A stretch of DNA of 47,761 nucleotides from Anaerolineae bacterium (GTDB lineage Bacteria; Chloroflexota; Anaerolineae; Aggregatilineales; Aggregatilineaceae). Shown one piece after another: positions 27,670-35,826 of the stretch. The DNA is taken from NCBI GenBank assembly GCA_016930015.1, contig JAFGHR010000078.1, forward strand, positions 1 to 47,761, in the 5' to 3' direction. Position 1 is the stretch's first letter. Each line of letters begins with the position of its first letter. Under the pieces are notes generated by a model, which was given only the letters and a program-made list of their open reading frames with translations, was not told where the DNA came from and did no database searches. The translations under genes were made by a program, and so were the position numbers.

Positions 27670-28473
27670 TCAGGTCTTTTTTGCCTGAGCTGCCAGGGCC
27701 GAATCTATGTCAGGGAAAATGTCCAGGAGCATATCGAAGCCAACCATTTCGAAGATTTCAACGATGCGCGGTTGAAGTCCACTCAGGATGACATTACCGT
27801 CGCGTTCTTGAGCACGTCGCCAGATAGATACCAGCACCTTCAGGCCGCTGCTGGCGATGTATTCAACGTCAATCATGTCCACGAACAGCCAGGTGTGCCC
27901 CTGTTCGAGCTGCATGGTCAGCGTGTTTTCCAGCATCGGGCTGGTATTGCTGTCCAGCCTGCCGGACGGTGAGACAATCACGGCGCCGCTGTCCAGTTGC
28001 CGGACGGGAAACAACGCGTCGGTTTCCTCAACCGGGGCACCCGATACATCGCTTCGAGGAACATGTTTGGTCAGTGTCAAGAAGTTGCGGTTTGCGGTGC
28101 GTGTATACTGAACATCATCCATCAATTTGCGGATGAAATAAATACCCCACCCGCCCGGCTCACGAGTGTCAAGCGGGGCCGCCGGGTCTGGGGCTTCGTG
28201 CTCAAGCGGATTAAACGCCGGGCCTTCGTCGATAATCGTGATCACAAAAACACCGGCGTTCATTTCAGCGGTAATTTCGATGGGGCTGCCGTTACTCTGG
28301 TAAGTATAACCGTGCTCGATAACGTTGGTCAGCGCTTCATCAACCGCCATCTGACAATGATATACGGCCCGTTCATCAAGTGCCGCGGCTTCTGCGGCTT
28401 CTACGATAAAGTCGCATGCCTGGCGGACATTTTCGAGACGAGCGGAAACAACGAGGCGGCTGACTTCACCCAT
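27670..28473 (-). CDS. RsbW-like ATPase/kinase fused to a STAS domain
   Basis: About 267 aa. Residues 1-140 form a GHKL anti-sigma-kinase domain: N-box DEALTNVIEHGY, G1 IIDEGPAFNP, G2 GGWGIYFIRKLMDDV. Residues 160-267 form a STAS domain with VDMIDVEYIASSGLKVL, where the phosphorylatable Ser is kept but the Asp normally before it is Ala. Kinase and antagonist are normally separate proteins; here one chain holds both. Start 28473 (MGEVSRLVV) is favoured by GGGGA a few nt upstream; 28485 is also possible. It sits 25 nt upstream of the phosphatase gene and 43 nt after a STAS gene. No sigma factor is beside it, so the output partner is unknown. Confidence 0.85.
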   Translation of the reverse strand: MGEVSRLVVSARLENVRQACDFIVEAAEAAALDERAVYHCQMAVDEALTNVIEHGYTYQSNGSPIEITAEMNAGVFVITIIDEGPAFNPLEHEAPDPAAPLDTREPGGWGIYFIRKLMDDVQYTRTANRNFLTLTKHVPRSDVSGAPVEETDALFPVRQLDSGAVIVSPSGRLDSNTSPMLENTLTMQLEQGHTWLFVDMIDVEYIASSGLKVLVSIWRRAQERDGNVILSGLQPRIVEIFEMVGFDMLLDIFPDIDSALAAQAKKT

Positions 28474-28516
28474 ACGTATCCCCATACAAAAGCTGCGTAG
28501 ACAAAATGGTCGGCTG

Positions 28517-28855
28517 TTAGAAGCTGCCGACGGCTTCAACCTGGGTTGGATAAATGTTAAAGATGGTATCTAACCCGGCCAGTTCTAACACTTCCTTCAC
28601 ACGCTCGGACGGGTTGGCGATCCGCAGATCACCGCCGCTTTTTTTCACACGTTTGAGAACACGCACCATCTCACGTAAGCCTGCGCTGCTCATGTACTCG
28701 ACGCCGTATAGATCAAGTACAAGATTGGTCCGTCCATTTTCAACTACGCGATTAAGGGTTTCGCCGAGTTCACTGGCGTTGGTGCTGTCAACGCGTCCGG
28801 CAAGCTCAAACAGGTGTGCACGTTTTAACTCGGAGATATTGATTTCCATGGTCAT
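28517..28855 (-). CDS. STAS-domain anti-anti-sigma-factor-like protein (1)
   Basis: 112-aa single STAS domain like SpoIIAA/RsbV. It has the opening strand pair (HLFELAGRVDSTNASEL), the central VLDLYGVEYMSSAGLREMV with the phosphorylatable Ser in SSAG, and the closing NPSERVKEVLELAGL. It would bind a GHKL anti-sigma kinase when unphosphorylated. I start it at 28855 (MTMEIN), with AAAGGAG 12 nt before, although MEIN 6 nt later is possible. Lies between the other STAS gene and the kinase-STAS fusion, and has its own extended -10. Confidence 0.88.
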   Translation of the reverse strand: MTMEINISELKRAHLFELAGRVDSTNASELGETLNRVVENGRTNLVLDLYGVEYMSSAGLREMVRVLKRVKKSGGDLRIANPSERVKEVLELAGLDTIFNIYPTQVEAVGSF

Positions 28856-28890
28856 AAATTTATCCGGCTCCTTTCGCAGCAAGTAGGCGC

Positions 28891-28899
28891 ATTATACCA
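28891..28899 (-). promoter_or_regulatory. Extended -10 promoter of STAS gene 1
   Basis: Minus strand TGGTATAAT, an exact extended -10 match, about 36 nt before the start of the STAS gene. No good -35. The identical nonamer precedes the second STAS gene. Confidence 0.6.
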
Positions 28900-28978
28900 T
28901 CAATTCACAGACGCGGTAGTGTCCAGTTGGCCGTTGATTTGCGCTGGCCGGTGACGACAGCGCTGCTTGATGGGCAGC

Positions 28979-29317
28979 CTATTCAAAGCTGTTTATGGCG
29001 TCCATGCGTGATGTATAAATGTGCAGTGTAGTGTCCAGACCGGCGAGTTCGAACACGGTCATCACACGTTCGGAGACGTTGGCAATGCGCAGGTCGCCGC
29101 CGCCCTGGTAAACCAGCTTGTAGACGCGCACGATCTCGCGCAGGCCAGGGCTGCTGATGTAATCAACGCTGCCGAGGTCAAGTACGAGTTGGTTATGCCC
29201 GGCGGCGATAGCTTCATCGAGCCGTTCGCCAACGCCGGGTGATGTGTCGCCGTCCATGCGCCCGATGACTTCGATCACATGAACACCTTTTGTTACGGTT
29301 ACATTGATGGAAAACAT
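28979..29317 (-). CDS. STAS-domain anti-anti-sigma-factor-like protein (2)
   Basis: 112 aa, paralogous to the neighbouring STAS protein: VIEVIGRMDGDTSPGVG, LDLGSVDYISSPGLREIV (Ser kept), NVSERVMTVFELAGLDTTLHIY. The pair probably arose by duplication and may provide two inputs to the same kinase or one input each for two kinases. AAAGGA lies about 11 nt before the ATG and an extended -10 lies 40 nt upstream. First gene of the partner-switching cluster, divergent from the WD40 gene across the MITE copy. Confidence 0.88.
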   Translation of the reverse strand: MFSINVTVTKGVHVIEVIGRMDGDTSPGVGERLDEAIAAGHNQLVLDLGSVDYISSPGLREIVRVYKLVYQGGGDLRIANVSERVMTVFELAGLDTTLHIYTSRMDAINSFE

Positions 29318-29355
29318 GAATAATGAGTTCCTTTAGTGTGTCGTACAGTACCCGA

Positions 29356-29364
29356 ATTATACCA
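29356..29364 (-). promoter_or_regulatory. Extended -10 promoter of STAS gene 2
   Basis: Minus strand TGGTATAAT, the same nonamer as in front of STAS gene 1. It lies about 40 nt upstream of the ATG. Confidence 0.6.
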
Positions 29365-29406
29365 TTATTGGAGTCGCGTGGGCAGGGCGATGTACGGTGG
29401 GGGCTA

Positions 29407-29598
29407 GGGCAATTGCATCAAAAACCCAAACGCCCCTCCCCGCCCCGACAAAGTCATGGAGGGGAAAAAGCCGTTGATCGCAAGCTGAAAAGTCCCCCGT
29501 CCAGCTTGGCTGGAAGGTGCCCCGTCCAAACAGCGGGACGGGGGATTAGGGGGAAGGCGTTGTTCGCAAACCGTATAATCAATTTGATGCAACCACCC
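29407..29598. mobile_element. MITE-like element, copy 2 (192 bp)
   Basis: Ends are GGGCAATTGCATCAAA (29407-29422) and TTTGATGCAACCACCC (29583-29598), inverted repeats with 3 mismatches in 16. Shares with copy 1 an uninterrupted core of over 50 bp (from AGGGGAAAAAGCC through AGCTTGGCTGGAAG). A 17-bp segment, CCCCGACAAAGTCATGG (29443-29459), is present in copy 1 as its reverse complement (5101-5117). No coding capacity and no clear target duplication. It separates the STAS and WD40 genes. Confidence 0.72.
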
Positions 29599-29618
29599 TG
29601 TGTACTCCCCCCGGATTC

Positions 29619-29647
29619 TTTACGGCTGGCCGGGCGTGGACTATACT
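29619..29647 (+). promoter_or_regulatory. Promoter of the WD40/CPBP-like operon
   Basis: -35 TTTACG (29619-29624), an exact 17-nt spacer, -10 TATACT (29642-29647). It begins 20 nt after the MITE right end, so the element was inserted just upstream of the promoter or donated none of it. Confidence 0.6.
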
Positions 29648-29685
29648 GGTGAAGCTAATTGAACGCCATAACAAGAGAGATAACA

Positions 29686-31245
29686 ATGGCCCGCGTTTTG
29701 GTTAGTAATAGTCGCGCTCGCCGGATGGTGATCGTGGGTGTCGTGCTGGCAGTGGTGGTCCTGGGGATCGCGCTGGATAGTGTTCTGCGCGGCGGCGACG
29801 GTGATCATGCTGGCGATATCTCGGTTCCGCTGGCGGCACGCAGCACCAATACGGCGGTCGGCGGCACCGGTTCCCCGCCGGATACGGTGACTCCAGTTTT
29901 CTCGCCTGCCCGTTCTGATACACCTGGACCCTCGCCGGAATCTGCGCTCGCATTATTGGCGCCTGCGCTGGTAACGACCGGTCTGCCGGATACACCAGCC
30001 GTCGTCGCAAGCCCGGCGTCACCGACCGTGACGGCGTTTTTGTCCGAAACAGCGCCTTCGACCGAAGCCCCGGCAGCAAACGCACAATCTCCCGCAGAAC
30101 AGGCCGGGCTGCCGGTTATTACACGGCAAAACGCCGGGCAGATCATCACGCTGGCGATGCTGAAGGGTCACGCCGAAAGTGTGACGAGTGTCGCGTTTAG
30201 CCCTGATGGGCGTTTGCTGGCGTCTGGTAGTGATGATAACTCGGTGCGTGTGTGGCAAGTGTCCTCAGGTGATCTGTTGTATGCCACTGATGGCCATGCT
30301 TCGAATGTCTCCCGGCTGGCCTACAGCCCGGACGGGCGGATACTGGCATCGGGCGGCGCGGATAATGTTGTGCGCTTGTGGGACGTGGATACCGGTGAAG
30401 CAATAGGGGCGCTGGTGGGCCACATGGCGAATGTCACCGACATCGCCTACAGCCCGGACGGGCGGCTGCTGCTGTCGTCCAGCACGGATGACGCCGTGCG
30501 CCTGTGGCGGGTTGCATCCGGCACCTGGCTGATGATTTTAGAAGGGAATACGGGCGATGTGCTCAGTGTGGCCTACAGTCCGGATGGGCGCGTATTGGCG
30601 TCGGGCGGCGCGGATAACACTGTGCAACTGTGGGATGGCCGGACCGGTGCCCGGCTGGCCACGTTTAGCGGGCATACCGGCGATGTGGTGGCCCTGGCTT
30701 ACGATCCGGACGGCACGCTGTTAGCGTCGGGGGATACGGACGGTGTGATCATGCTGTGGGACCCCGATACCGGCGCGATCGTGGACAGCCTGCGCGGGCA
30801 TTCGGAGCCGGTGACGCGCGTGGTGTTCAGCCCGGACGGCACGCTGTTAGCGTCGTCCAGCCAGGACGATACGATCCGGCTGTGGGACCCCGCAACGGGC
30901 GAAACGATCGCCGTGATCGAAAGTCATACCGGTGATGTGTTGGATGTTACATTCAGCCCGGATGGGGCGCTGTTAGCCTCGGTAGGTGACGACCGGTTGG
31001 TTTGGTTGTGGGGAGTCGCGTCGTGCTGGATTCGAGCCAGCCGGGATGTGAATTTGCGCGATGGTCCCGACACATCATTTCACCACCGGGATATGCTGCC
31101 CGCAGGTCAACAGGTGGCCGTGACCGGTCGTACCGTGAGCCGCGATGGTGTAATCTGGTGGCAGGTGTGGGGTAACAGTTGGGTACATGCGGACGCCGTA
31201 CACGCCGGGGGAGACTGTGACGCCGTTCCGCTGATTGAGCCGTGA
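29686..31245 (+). CDS. Membrane-anchored seven-bladed WD40 protein with C-terminal SH3
   Basis: About 519 aa. ATG 29686 follows AAGAGAG; the TTG at 29659 is less likely. One signal-anchor helix (~17-33), a Pro/Thr/Ala-rich stretch to ~155, then exactly seven WD40 units of ~42 residues (GHAESVTSVAFSPDGRLLAS... VRVWQVSSG and so on), enough to close one beta-propeller. A bacterial SH3-like domain follows (VNLRDGPDTSFHHRDMLPAG). Outside the membrane it would be a binding scaffold; no enzyme motif. The CPBP-like membrane protein starts 11 nt later, so the two are made together and may form a complex. Confidence 0.9.
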   Translation: MARVLVSNSRARRMVIVGVVLAVVVLGIALDSVLRGGDGDHAGDISVPLAARSTNTAVGGTGSPPDTVTPVFSPARSDTPGPSPESALALLAPALVTTGLPDTPAVVASPASPTVTAFLSETAPSTEAPAANAQSPAEQAGLPVITRQNAGQIITLAMLKGHAESVTSVAFSPDGRLLASGSDDNSVRVWQVSSGDLLYATDGHASNVSRLAYSPDGRILASGGADNVVRLWDVDTGEAIGALVGHMANVTDIAYSPDGRLLLSSSTDDAVRLWRVASGTWLMILEGNTGDVLSVAYSPDGRVLASGGADNTVQLWDGRTGARLATFSGHTGDVVALAYDPDGTLLASGDTDGVIMLWDPDTGAIVDSLRGHSEPVTRVVFSPDGTLLASSSQDDTIRLWDPATGETIAVIESHTGDVLDVTFSPDGALLASVGDDRLVWLWGVASCWIRASRDVNLRDGPDTSFHHRDMLPAGQQVAVTGRTVSRDGVIWWQVWGNSWVHADAVHAGGDCDAVPLIEP

Positions 31246-31256
31246 AAGGGTGAGCG

Positions 31257-32261
31257 ATGACGCACAAACCGGGGATCGCGCTGTGGGGGATGGTAGTGGC
31301 CGGGGCGGTGTTGTTTGTGATCCAGACCGCGCTGGCCGATACGGATGGGCTGGTGATGCGTTTTGTGTTGAACATCGCCGTCATTGCTGGCGCGGCGCTG
31401 GCCGTCATGCGTCTCGACCGGCGCGGCTGGCGTTCGGTGAATGGTCCCCCGCCGGAACCGGTCAGCCTGGCCCTGGTTGGGCTGGCGGCGCTGTCGGTGT
31501 GGGCGGCGGCATGGTGGCTCATGGACTGGACCAACCACGTGCTCGAAAACGCTGCCGGGACACTGCCGCGCCCCGAACCGGTCGTTGACCTGTCGGATTC
31601 AATCGCCGGGCTGGATGTTCAGCCGGTGGCGTATGAACTGGAAATCCTGTTTGCGGTGGTGCTGGTGCCGCTGGCCCAGGCATGGTTGATGTGGGGACTC
31701 GTCCAACCGGCATTAGGATCGCTGGTCGGGCGGTGGCGGGCGGCGTGGCTGGCCGGAGTGGTATTTGGTGTGTTTAACACGCTGACCGCCGTGCAAAACG
31801 TGACTCCGGCGCTGCCGTGGGGGCTGTCGTCAACCGGCGGGTATATGCTGGCGGGCTGGGTGGCGGCGCTGGCCGTCTTCCTGACCGGCTCGCCGTGGAC
31901 GGGGTTTGTTGCGCACGGCGTGTTTGCCTATGCCTCGTTCGCGCTGGCGGATGACCTGTTCCACGAAATGAGCGGAAAAGATTATCTTGATGTGGCGTGG
32001 CTGACGCTGGTGGCGCTGGGCGTGTTTGGCGCGATGATCGTGCTCCAGGCCGTGCGTTTTCGTGATCCACGCCCCGGTGAGCCCGAACGCGTACCGGCTA
32101 AGCGCCTGACAATACTGCCGCTCGCGCTGCTGCTGGCGGCGGTCGTAGTGATGGCCGTGTTAGACATCGATGCGCGGCAGGACGAGGAGCCAATCGCGGC
32201 GGCTGTACAGATTCAAACCGGCCTTACAGGCGCTTCAGAAAGGCCACCAGCAGCCCCATGA
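31257..32261 (+). CDS. Degenerate CPBP (CAAX-protease-like) membrane protein
   Basis: 334 aa, about eight hydrophobic segments. The region LVPLAQAWLMWGLVQPAL then RAAWLAGVVFGVFN matches the layout of CPBP/Abi intramembrane proteases, whose consensus is P(I/L)xEExxFRG...L and later FxxxH. Here the Glu-Glu pair is Gln141-Ala142, the Arg is Trp and the first His is Asn (GVFN). A later His remains in FVAHGVFAY. It is therefore probably not a protease. Ribosome site AAAGGGTG. Its 3' end overlaps the convergent SH3 gene by 38 nt. The C-terminal ~60 residues have one more membrane helix and an Ala/Pro tail. The family call rests on motif position and topology. Confidence 0.65.
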   Translation: MTHKPGIALWGMVVAGAVLFVIQTALADTDGLVMRFVLNIAVIAGAALAVMRLDRRGWRSVNGPPPEPVSLALVGLAALSVWAAAWWLMDWTNHVLENAAGTLPRPEPVVDLSDSIAGLDVQPVAYELEILFAVVLVPLAQAWLMWGLVQPALGSLVGRWRAAWLAGVVFGVFNTLTAVQNVTPALPWGLSSTGGYMLAGWVAALAVFLTGSPWTGFVAHGVFAYASFALADDLFHEMSGKDYLDVAWLTLVALGVFGAMIVLQAVRFRDPRPGEPERVPAKRLTILPLALLLAAVVVMAVLDIDARQDEEPIAAAVQIQTGLTGASERPPAAP

Positions 32262-33024
32262 ATCCCAGTGCGCCCAGGGCCAGAATCGGCACGATGGGCG
32301 GCAGCCCGCCGGAGTCGCCGGTTGAGCTGACCGGCGCGGCTTCGGGAATGATCACGGGGGTGTTGGTGATCGCCGGGTCGGTGAACGTCGGCAGGGGGGC
32401 GCCGGGTTCCAGCGTGGCGGCCTGTGTGACCGGGCCGGGTGTAAACACGCCGGTCGGCGTCACCTGGACCTGGGCTGTCAGTGACGCGGCGGCGCCCGGT
32501 GTGGCCGTGATGAACAGGGCTGTTTCCTGCGCCGCGACGAACGCCGGATCAACGGTCGGAATATCTTCCAGTTCCAGTTCGGGGATCACGTCCGCATCGC
32601 CGGATAGGGTCACCACATCCCGGTAGACCCACGCCGTCCCGTTTGGTGAATCGGGAAACTCGATCTGGTACCAGTCAAAACGCTTGGCCACGACAGGATA
32701 TAACGTGCCGGGGAATATTTTGCCCATGAGCTGATCATTGATGTCCGGCCCGGCGCGGACGTTCGTTTCGTTGGAAATGGCCTCAACCACGGCCCGCCCG
32801 GCAGATGTGGGTGTACGCGTCAGGGTGGCGGTGGGCGGTCCTGGTGTCTCGGTAGCGGTCGGAAACTGGAGCTGTACCGCCGTCGGGCTGGTGTCCTGCG
32901 CCGCCTGTGAGCGCGGTACAACGCCTGTCCAGGCCAACGTCATACTAACACCAGCCAGCAGGATCATGACCACTCCGGCCAGCGCTGGTTTTTTCTTGAG
33001 TGTCGGGAAACGTAGATTCACCAT
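32224..33024 (-). CDS. Exported SH3-domain protein with C-terminal membrane anchor
   Basis: 266 aa. N-terminal signal or anchor (~14-34), a Thr/Pro linker, one SH3b-like domain (~78-145: ETNVRAGPDINDQLMGKIFPG..., WYQIEFPDS, GTAWVYRDVV), a long acidic and Pro/Thr region, and a C-terminal hydrophobic helix (IVPILALGALGFMGLLVAFL) ending in KRL. The tail resembles a wall or membrane anchor but has no LPxTG. SH3b domains bind peptidoglycan peptides or proteins. Its start overlaps the end of the M23 gene by 7 nt (ATGGTGA), so translation is coupled. Confidence 0.8.
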   Translation of the reverse strand: MVNLRFPTLKKKPALAGVVMILLAGVSMTLAWTGVVPRSQAAQDTSPTAVQLQFPTATETPGPPTATLTRTPTSAGRAVVEAISNETNVRAGPDINDQLMGKIFPGTLYPVVAKRFDWYQIEFPDSPNGTAWVYRDVVTLSGDADVIPELELEDIPTVDPAFVAAQETALFITATPGAAASLTAQVQVTPTGVFTPGPVTQAATLEPGAPLPTFTDPAITNTPVIIPEAAPVSSTGDSGGLPPIVPILALGALGFMGLLVAFLKRL

Positions 33025-34598
33025 TCCACCTTATTGTACGCGTAGTCGCGTGTTTGCTCCGCCTGGCGGTAGTTATCCTCACCGGGGCGGCTCATATAAC
33101 CCTGGTATTCCTGGTTGGGGTAGCCGAAGATCGTCCATTCACCCAACACCATCTGCGGGACACTGATCCCTGGCGCGCAGTCGTGGCACTGCGCCGGTAT
33201 CCATTCGCCGTTATAACGCCGCGCGAAGTGCAGGTGTGTGCCGCTGCTGACTCCGCCCTCACACGACAGGTGCCCCAACGGATCGCCCGCCTTGACGGTG
33301 GCTCCGGTGGCGATACGTTCGTAATCGTCCACGTGCAGGTATACGAGCGTCCAGCCGGTATGTTCGTCGCCGTCGCCGTCCAGGTCGAGGATCACGTAAC
33401 CCTCACCGCTGCGCGCGATCACGCCGGGCGCGGCGGCGGTCGCCCATGCCGGGGAAATGTAACATGAGCCTTGCGCGGCGACAAGCGCTTCCGGGGGTTC
33501 GGGCGGCGCGAAGTCAACAGCGGCCCATGCCGATCCGCTGTTGTACCCGCCGTGTGGTCCCCCGGTATACACCCATTCTTCACCTTTTGCGAACGGCAGA
33601 GTCAGTTCCGGCTGCGTGAGGTCCGGCGGCACCAGTGGATCATAGGCGTTGGCGAACGGGTCGCCAAACAGGGCCAGATAAGTCTGGAAAAACCCGTCCG
33701 GGTGCAGATCGCGCTGCCATTGGTCGGGCGTATTCGCCAGGCTGAGCATGTACTGCACGCCTATTGTCCCCGCGTTGAGATCGGGCGCATAAAATACACG
33801 CGGGCCGCCGCTCAGCGTCAGGCTGACCGTCCCCCGGTATTTCCAACCGTAGTAACCATAATTGAGCGCCTCGGCGGCGTCCAACATCTGTTTGAGCAGG
33901 CCCTCGCGCCCCTCGACAAAAATACCCATCGGGTACTGGATCGCGGTTTCGGACGGGTATGGCTCGGTAATCCACCCGCTGCGGTATTCCAGGATGGCGA
34001 GCAGCAGGCGCGGGTTGACGCTGTAATTGCTGGCCACAAAGTCGATAATCTCAACGCCGCTCCACGTTTCATTATCGATCACCTCGGAATACGCTTTCAG
34101 GAATCCCTGCTGAAACTTGACGAATCCGGCGATGCTAAACCCGCTGGCGGTTGGTCCCATGACGAGTTCGCTGTCGGGGATTAATTTGTTGTTGGGGCTG
34201 AACACCACGTCACCGCCGGGCATTTCGAGCACCATGCCGACTTCGAGCGTATTCGGATCGGTCATGCCATTGAGCGCCATTACCTCGTTGACATCAGCAC
34301 CATACAGGGCCGCGATACCGCCGAGCGTGTCGCCTGCCTGCACAACATACATGTTGCTGCTCTGCGGGATAGGCCGCGTGGGGTTGGGCGTTGGCGCGAT
34401 AGGCGTGTGGGTTGGTTGGTCGGGTGTATGGGTGGGCGGTACGATCACATTGCCATCCGCGTCAAACAGCGGCGTGGCCGTGATATACACCGTCTTGTCG
34501 TTGTCACCGGACAGCGTACAGGCCAGCGCTGCCGCTGCCAGCATCCCAACGACCAACAGCAGCGTAAACAAACGGGTGGGCCGAACGATGTTTTTCAT
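33018..34598 (-). CDS. Lipoprotein LysM-M23 metallopeptidase
   Basis: 526 aa. Signal with lipobox ALAC near residue 27, a Thr/Pro linker, LysM domain (~83-127, YVVQAGDTLGGIAALYG), a ~200-residue helical middle, and an M23 zinc endopeptidase domain whose ligands are His in GGPHGGYNSGSAW, Asp in AVDFAPP, and the HLH of SSGTHLHFAR. It probably cuts peptide cross-bridges in peptidoglycan. The wide H-D spacing is the form with an inserted loop. Esterase, M23 and SH3 genes overlap end to end (4 nt and 7 nt), one transcription unit. Family and location are well supported; the substrate bond is not. Confidence 0.9.
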   Translation of the reverse strand: MKNIVRPTRLFTLLLVVGMLAAAALACTLSGDNDKTVYITATPLFDADGNVIVPPTHTPDQPTHTPIAPTPNPTRPIPQSSNMYVVQAGDTLGGIAALYGADVNEVMALNGMTDPNTLEVGMVLEMPGGDVVFSPNNKLIPDSELVMGPTASGFSIAGFVKFQQGFLKAYSEVIDNETWSGVEIIDFVASNYSVNPRLLLAILEYRSGWITEPYPSETAIQYPMGIFVEGREGLLKQMLDAAEALNYGYYGWKYRGTVSLTLSGGPRVFYAPDLNAGTIGVQYMLSLANTPDQWQRDLHPDGFFQTYLALFGDPFANAYDPLVPPDLTQPELTLPFAKGEEWVYTGGPHGGYNSGSAWAAVDFAPPEPPEALVAAQGSCYISPAWATAAAPGVIARSGEGYVILDLDGDGDEHTGWTLVYLHVDDYERIATGATVKAGDPLGHLSCEGGVSSGTHLHFARRYNGEWIPAQCHDCAPGISVPQMVLGEWTIFGYPNQEYQGYMSRPGEDNYRQAEQTRDYAYNKVEW

Positions 34599-35611
34599 GC
34601 CATCAATGCTTTCACCAGCCGGGGCAAGGAGTCGGCGTAACGATAATGGGTGCCGCGATGCCCGTCCGGGAATTCCTCGTAAACGTGATCGATAGCGAGC
34701 GCGTCCAGCTTGTGATGCAGGATACGCGCGCCAACCTGGAGCTGGTATTCGTCAAACTGCCCGGCGTCGATAAACACCAGCCGCGCACGGCGCAGCGCGT
34801 CCGCGTGAGCCGGATCGTCGATCATACGGACCGGGTCATGCGCCAGCCAGCGCTGCCAGACATCCGGATTCAGCGCACCGGTTACAGGGTCAACCGGTAG
34901 ATCAAAGCCGTGCGGGGCGCTGTCACTGCTGCCGAACGCCGCCGACCAGCACACCGTCATGATCAGGTCCCAGAAGGCGCTGTTTTTGGGCCGGATGGTG
35001 GGGATATCGCGGATAAAATCGTCCAGACCGCCGAAACGTTCCAGGTGTTGGTGCATACGGCTCAGGCCGGGCAAACACGTATATTCCCAGTAGAGATCGC
35101 CGCTGTGACAGGCGACGGCGCCGAATGTATCCGGGTGACGCATAGCCTGCACGATCGCGCCATAGCCGCCGCTGCTGCGCCCCATCACGCCCCGGTGATC
35201 GCGGTCGGCCAATGTGCGGTAGCTGGCGTCGATCAGCGGCACGATTTCACCGGTCAGCATGTCTTCATAACGCCCCATACCGTTTGAGTTGATAAACTGC
35301 GAGCTGCCAAAGCGTGTCCACATGTCCGGCATCACCACGATAACCGGCGGTATGTGCCCGCCCTCGATCAACGCGTCGATCTGTTCTTTGATCGACACAT
35401 CCCAGGCCCGCCAGTTCATCAGGCTGGGGCCGGTGCTGCCGTGACTGCTGAGCAGGTACAGGGTGGGGTAGCGGCGATCGGGTTCCGTGTCGTGGCCCGG
35501 CGGGATGTACACACTCACCTGCCGGACGTGTGGATCGCCCAACGGGTTATCACGTAATACCCGGCTGTCCAGGCTCAGCGCTTCGACCCGACTTGAATTT
35601 TGATTGCTCAC
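34595..35611 (-). CDS. Esterase D/antigen-85-like alpha/beta hydrolase
   Basis: 338 aa, no signal peptide, so cytosolic. Nucleophile elbow GxSxG is GRSSGGYG (~147), preceded by the family's RYPTLYLLSSHG and VVMPDMWTRFGSS. The acid is probably Asp in IDAGQFDEYQ (~280) and the base His in FPDGHRGTHYRY (~317-321). This layout matches the S-formylglutathione hydrolase/enterochelin-esterase-like group (Esterase PF00756). The physiological ester is unknown. First gene of the operon with M23 and SH3, stop and start sharing ATGA. Confidence 0.87.
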   Translation of the reverse strand: MSNQNSSRVEALSLDSRVLRDNPLGDPHVRQVSVYIPPGHDTEPDRRYPTLYLLSSHGSTGPSLMNWRAWDVSIKEQIDALIEGGHIPPVIVVMPDMWTRFGSSQFINSNGMGRYEDMLTGEIVPLIDASYRTLADRDHRGVMGRSSGGYGAIVQAMRHPDTFGAVACHSGDLYWEYTCLPGLSRMHQHLERFGGLDDFIRDIPTIRPKNSAFWDLIMTVCWSAAFGSSDSAPHGFDLPVDPVTGALNPDVWQRWLAHDPVRMIDDPAHADALRRARLVFIDAGQFDEYQLQVGARILHHKLDALAIDHVYEEFPDGHRGTHYRYADSLPRLVKALMA

Positions 35612-35826
35612 AGCGTTCTCCTTGGCGGCTGTCCCACACGGATTTTAACGGAGCGCCCGGCGCGGGGCAATACCCAGCCGCCGAATGATCGGTAAACCGT
35701 CAGGCTGGCGCCGGATTCAGGAGCGTGCGCGGTTGTTGTTGGGCAGGATAGGCTAGGCTTTGATGTGATCTGTTGTTATAGTATGGGTGTTCATAAGCAA
35801 TAGGCCTTTTCGTAGGAGGATGGTAG

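Noticed and set aside
27644..29400. A sigma factor gene for the partner-switching module
   Set aside because: No region-2/region-4 sigma protein is encoded in or near the cluster.
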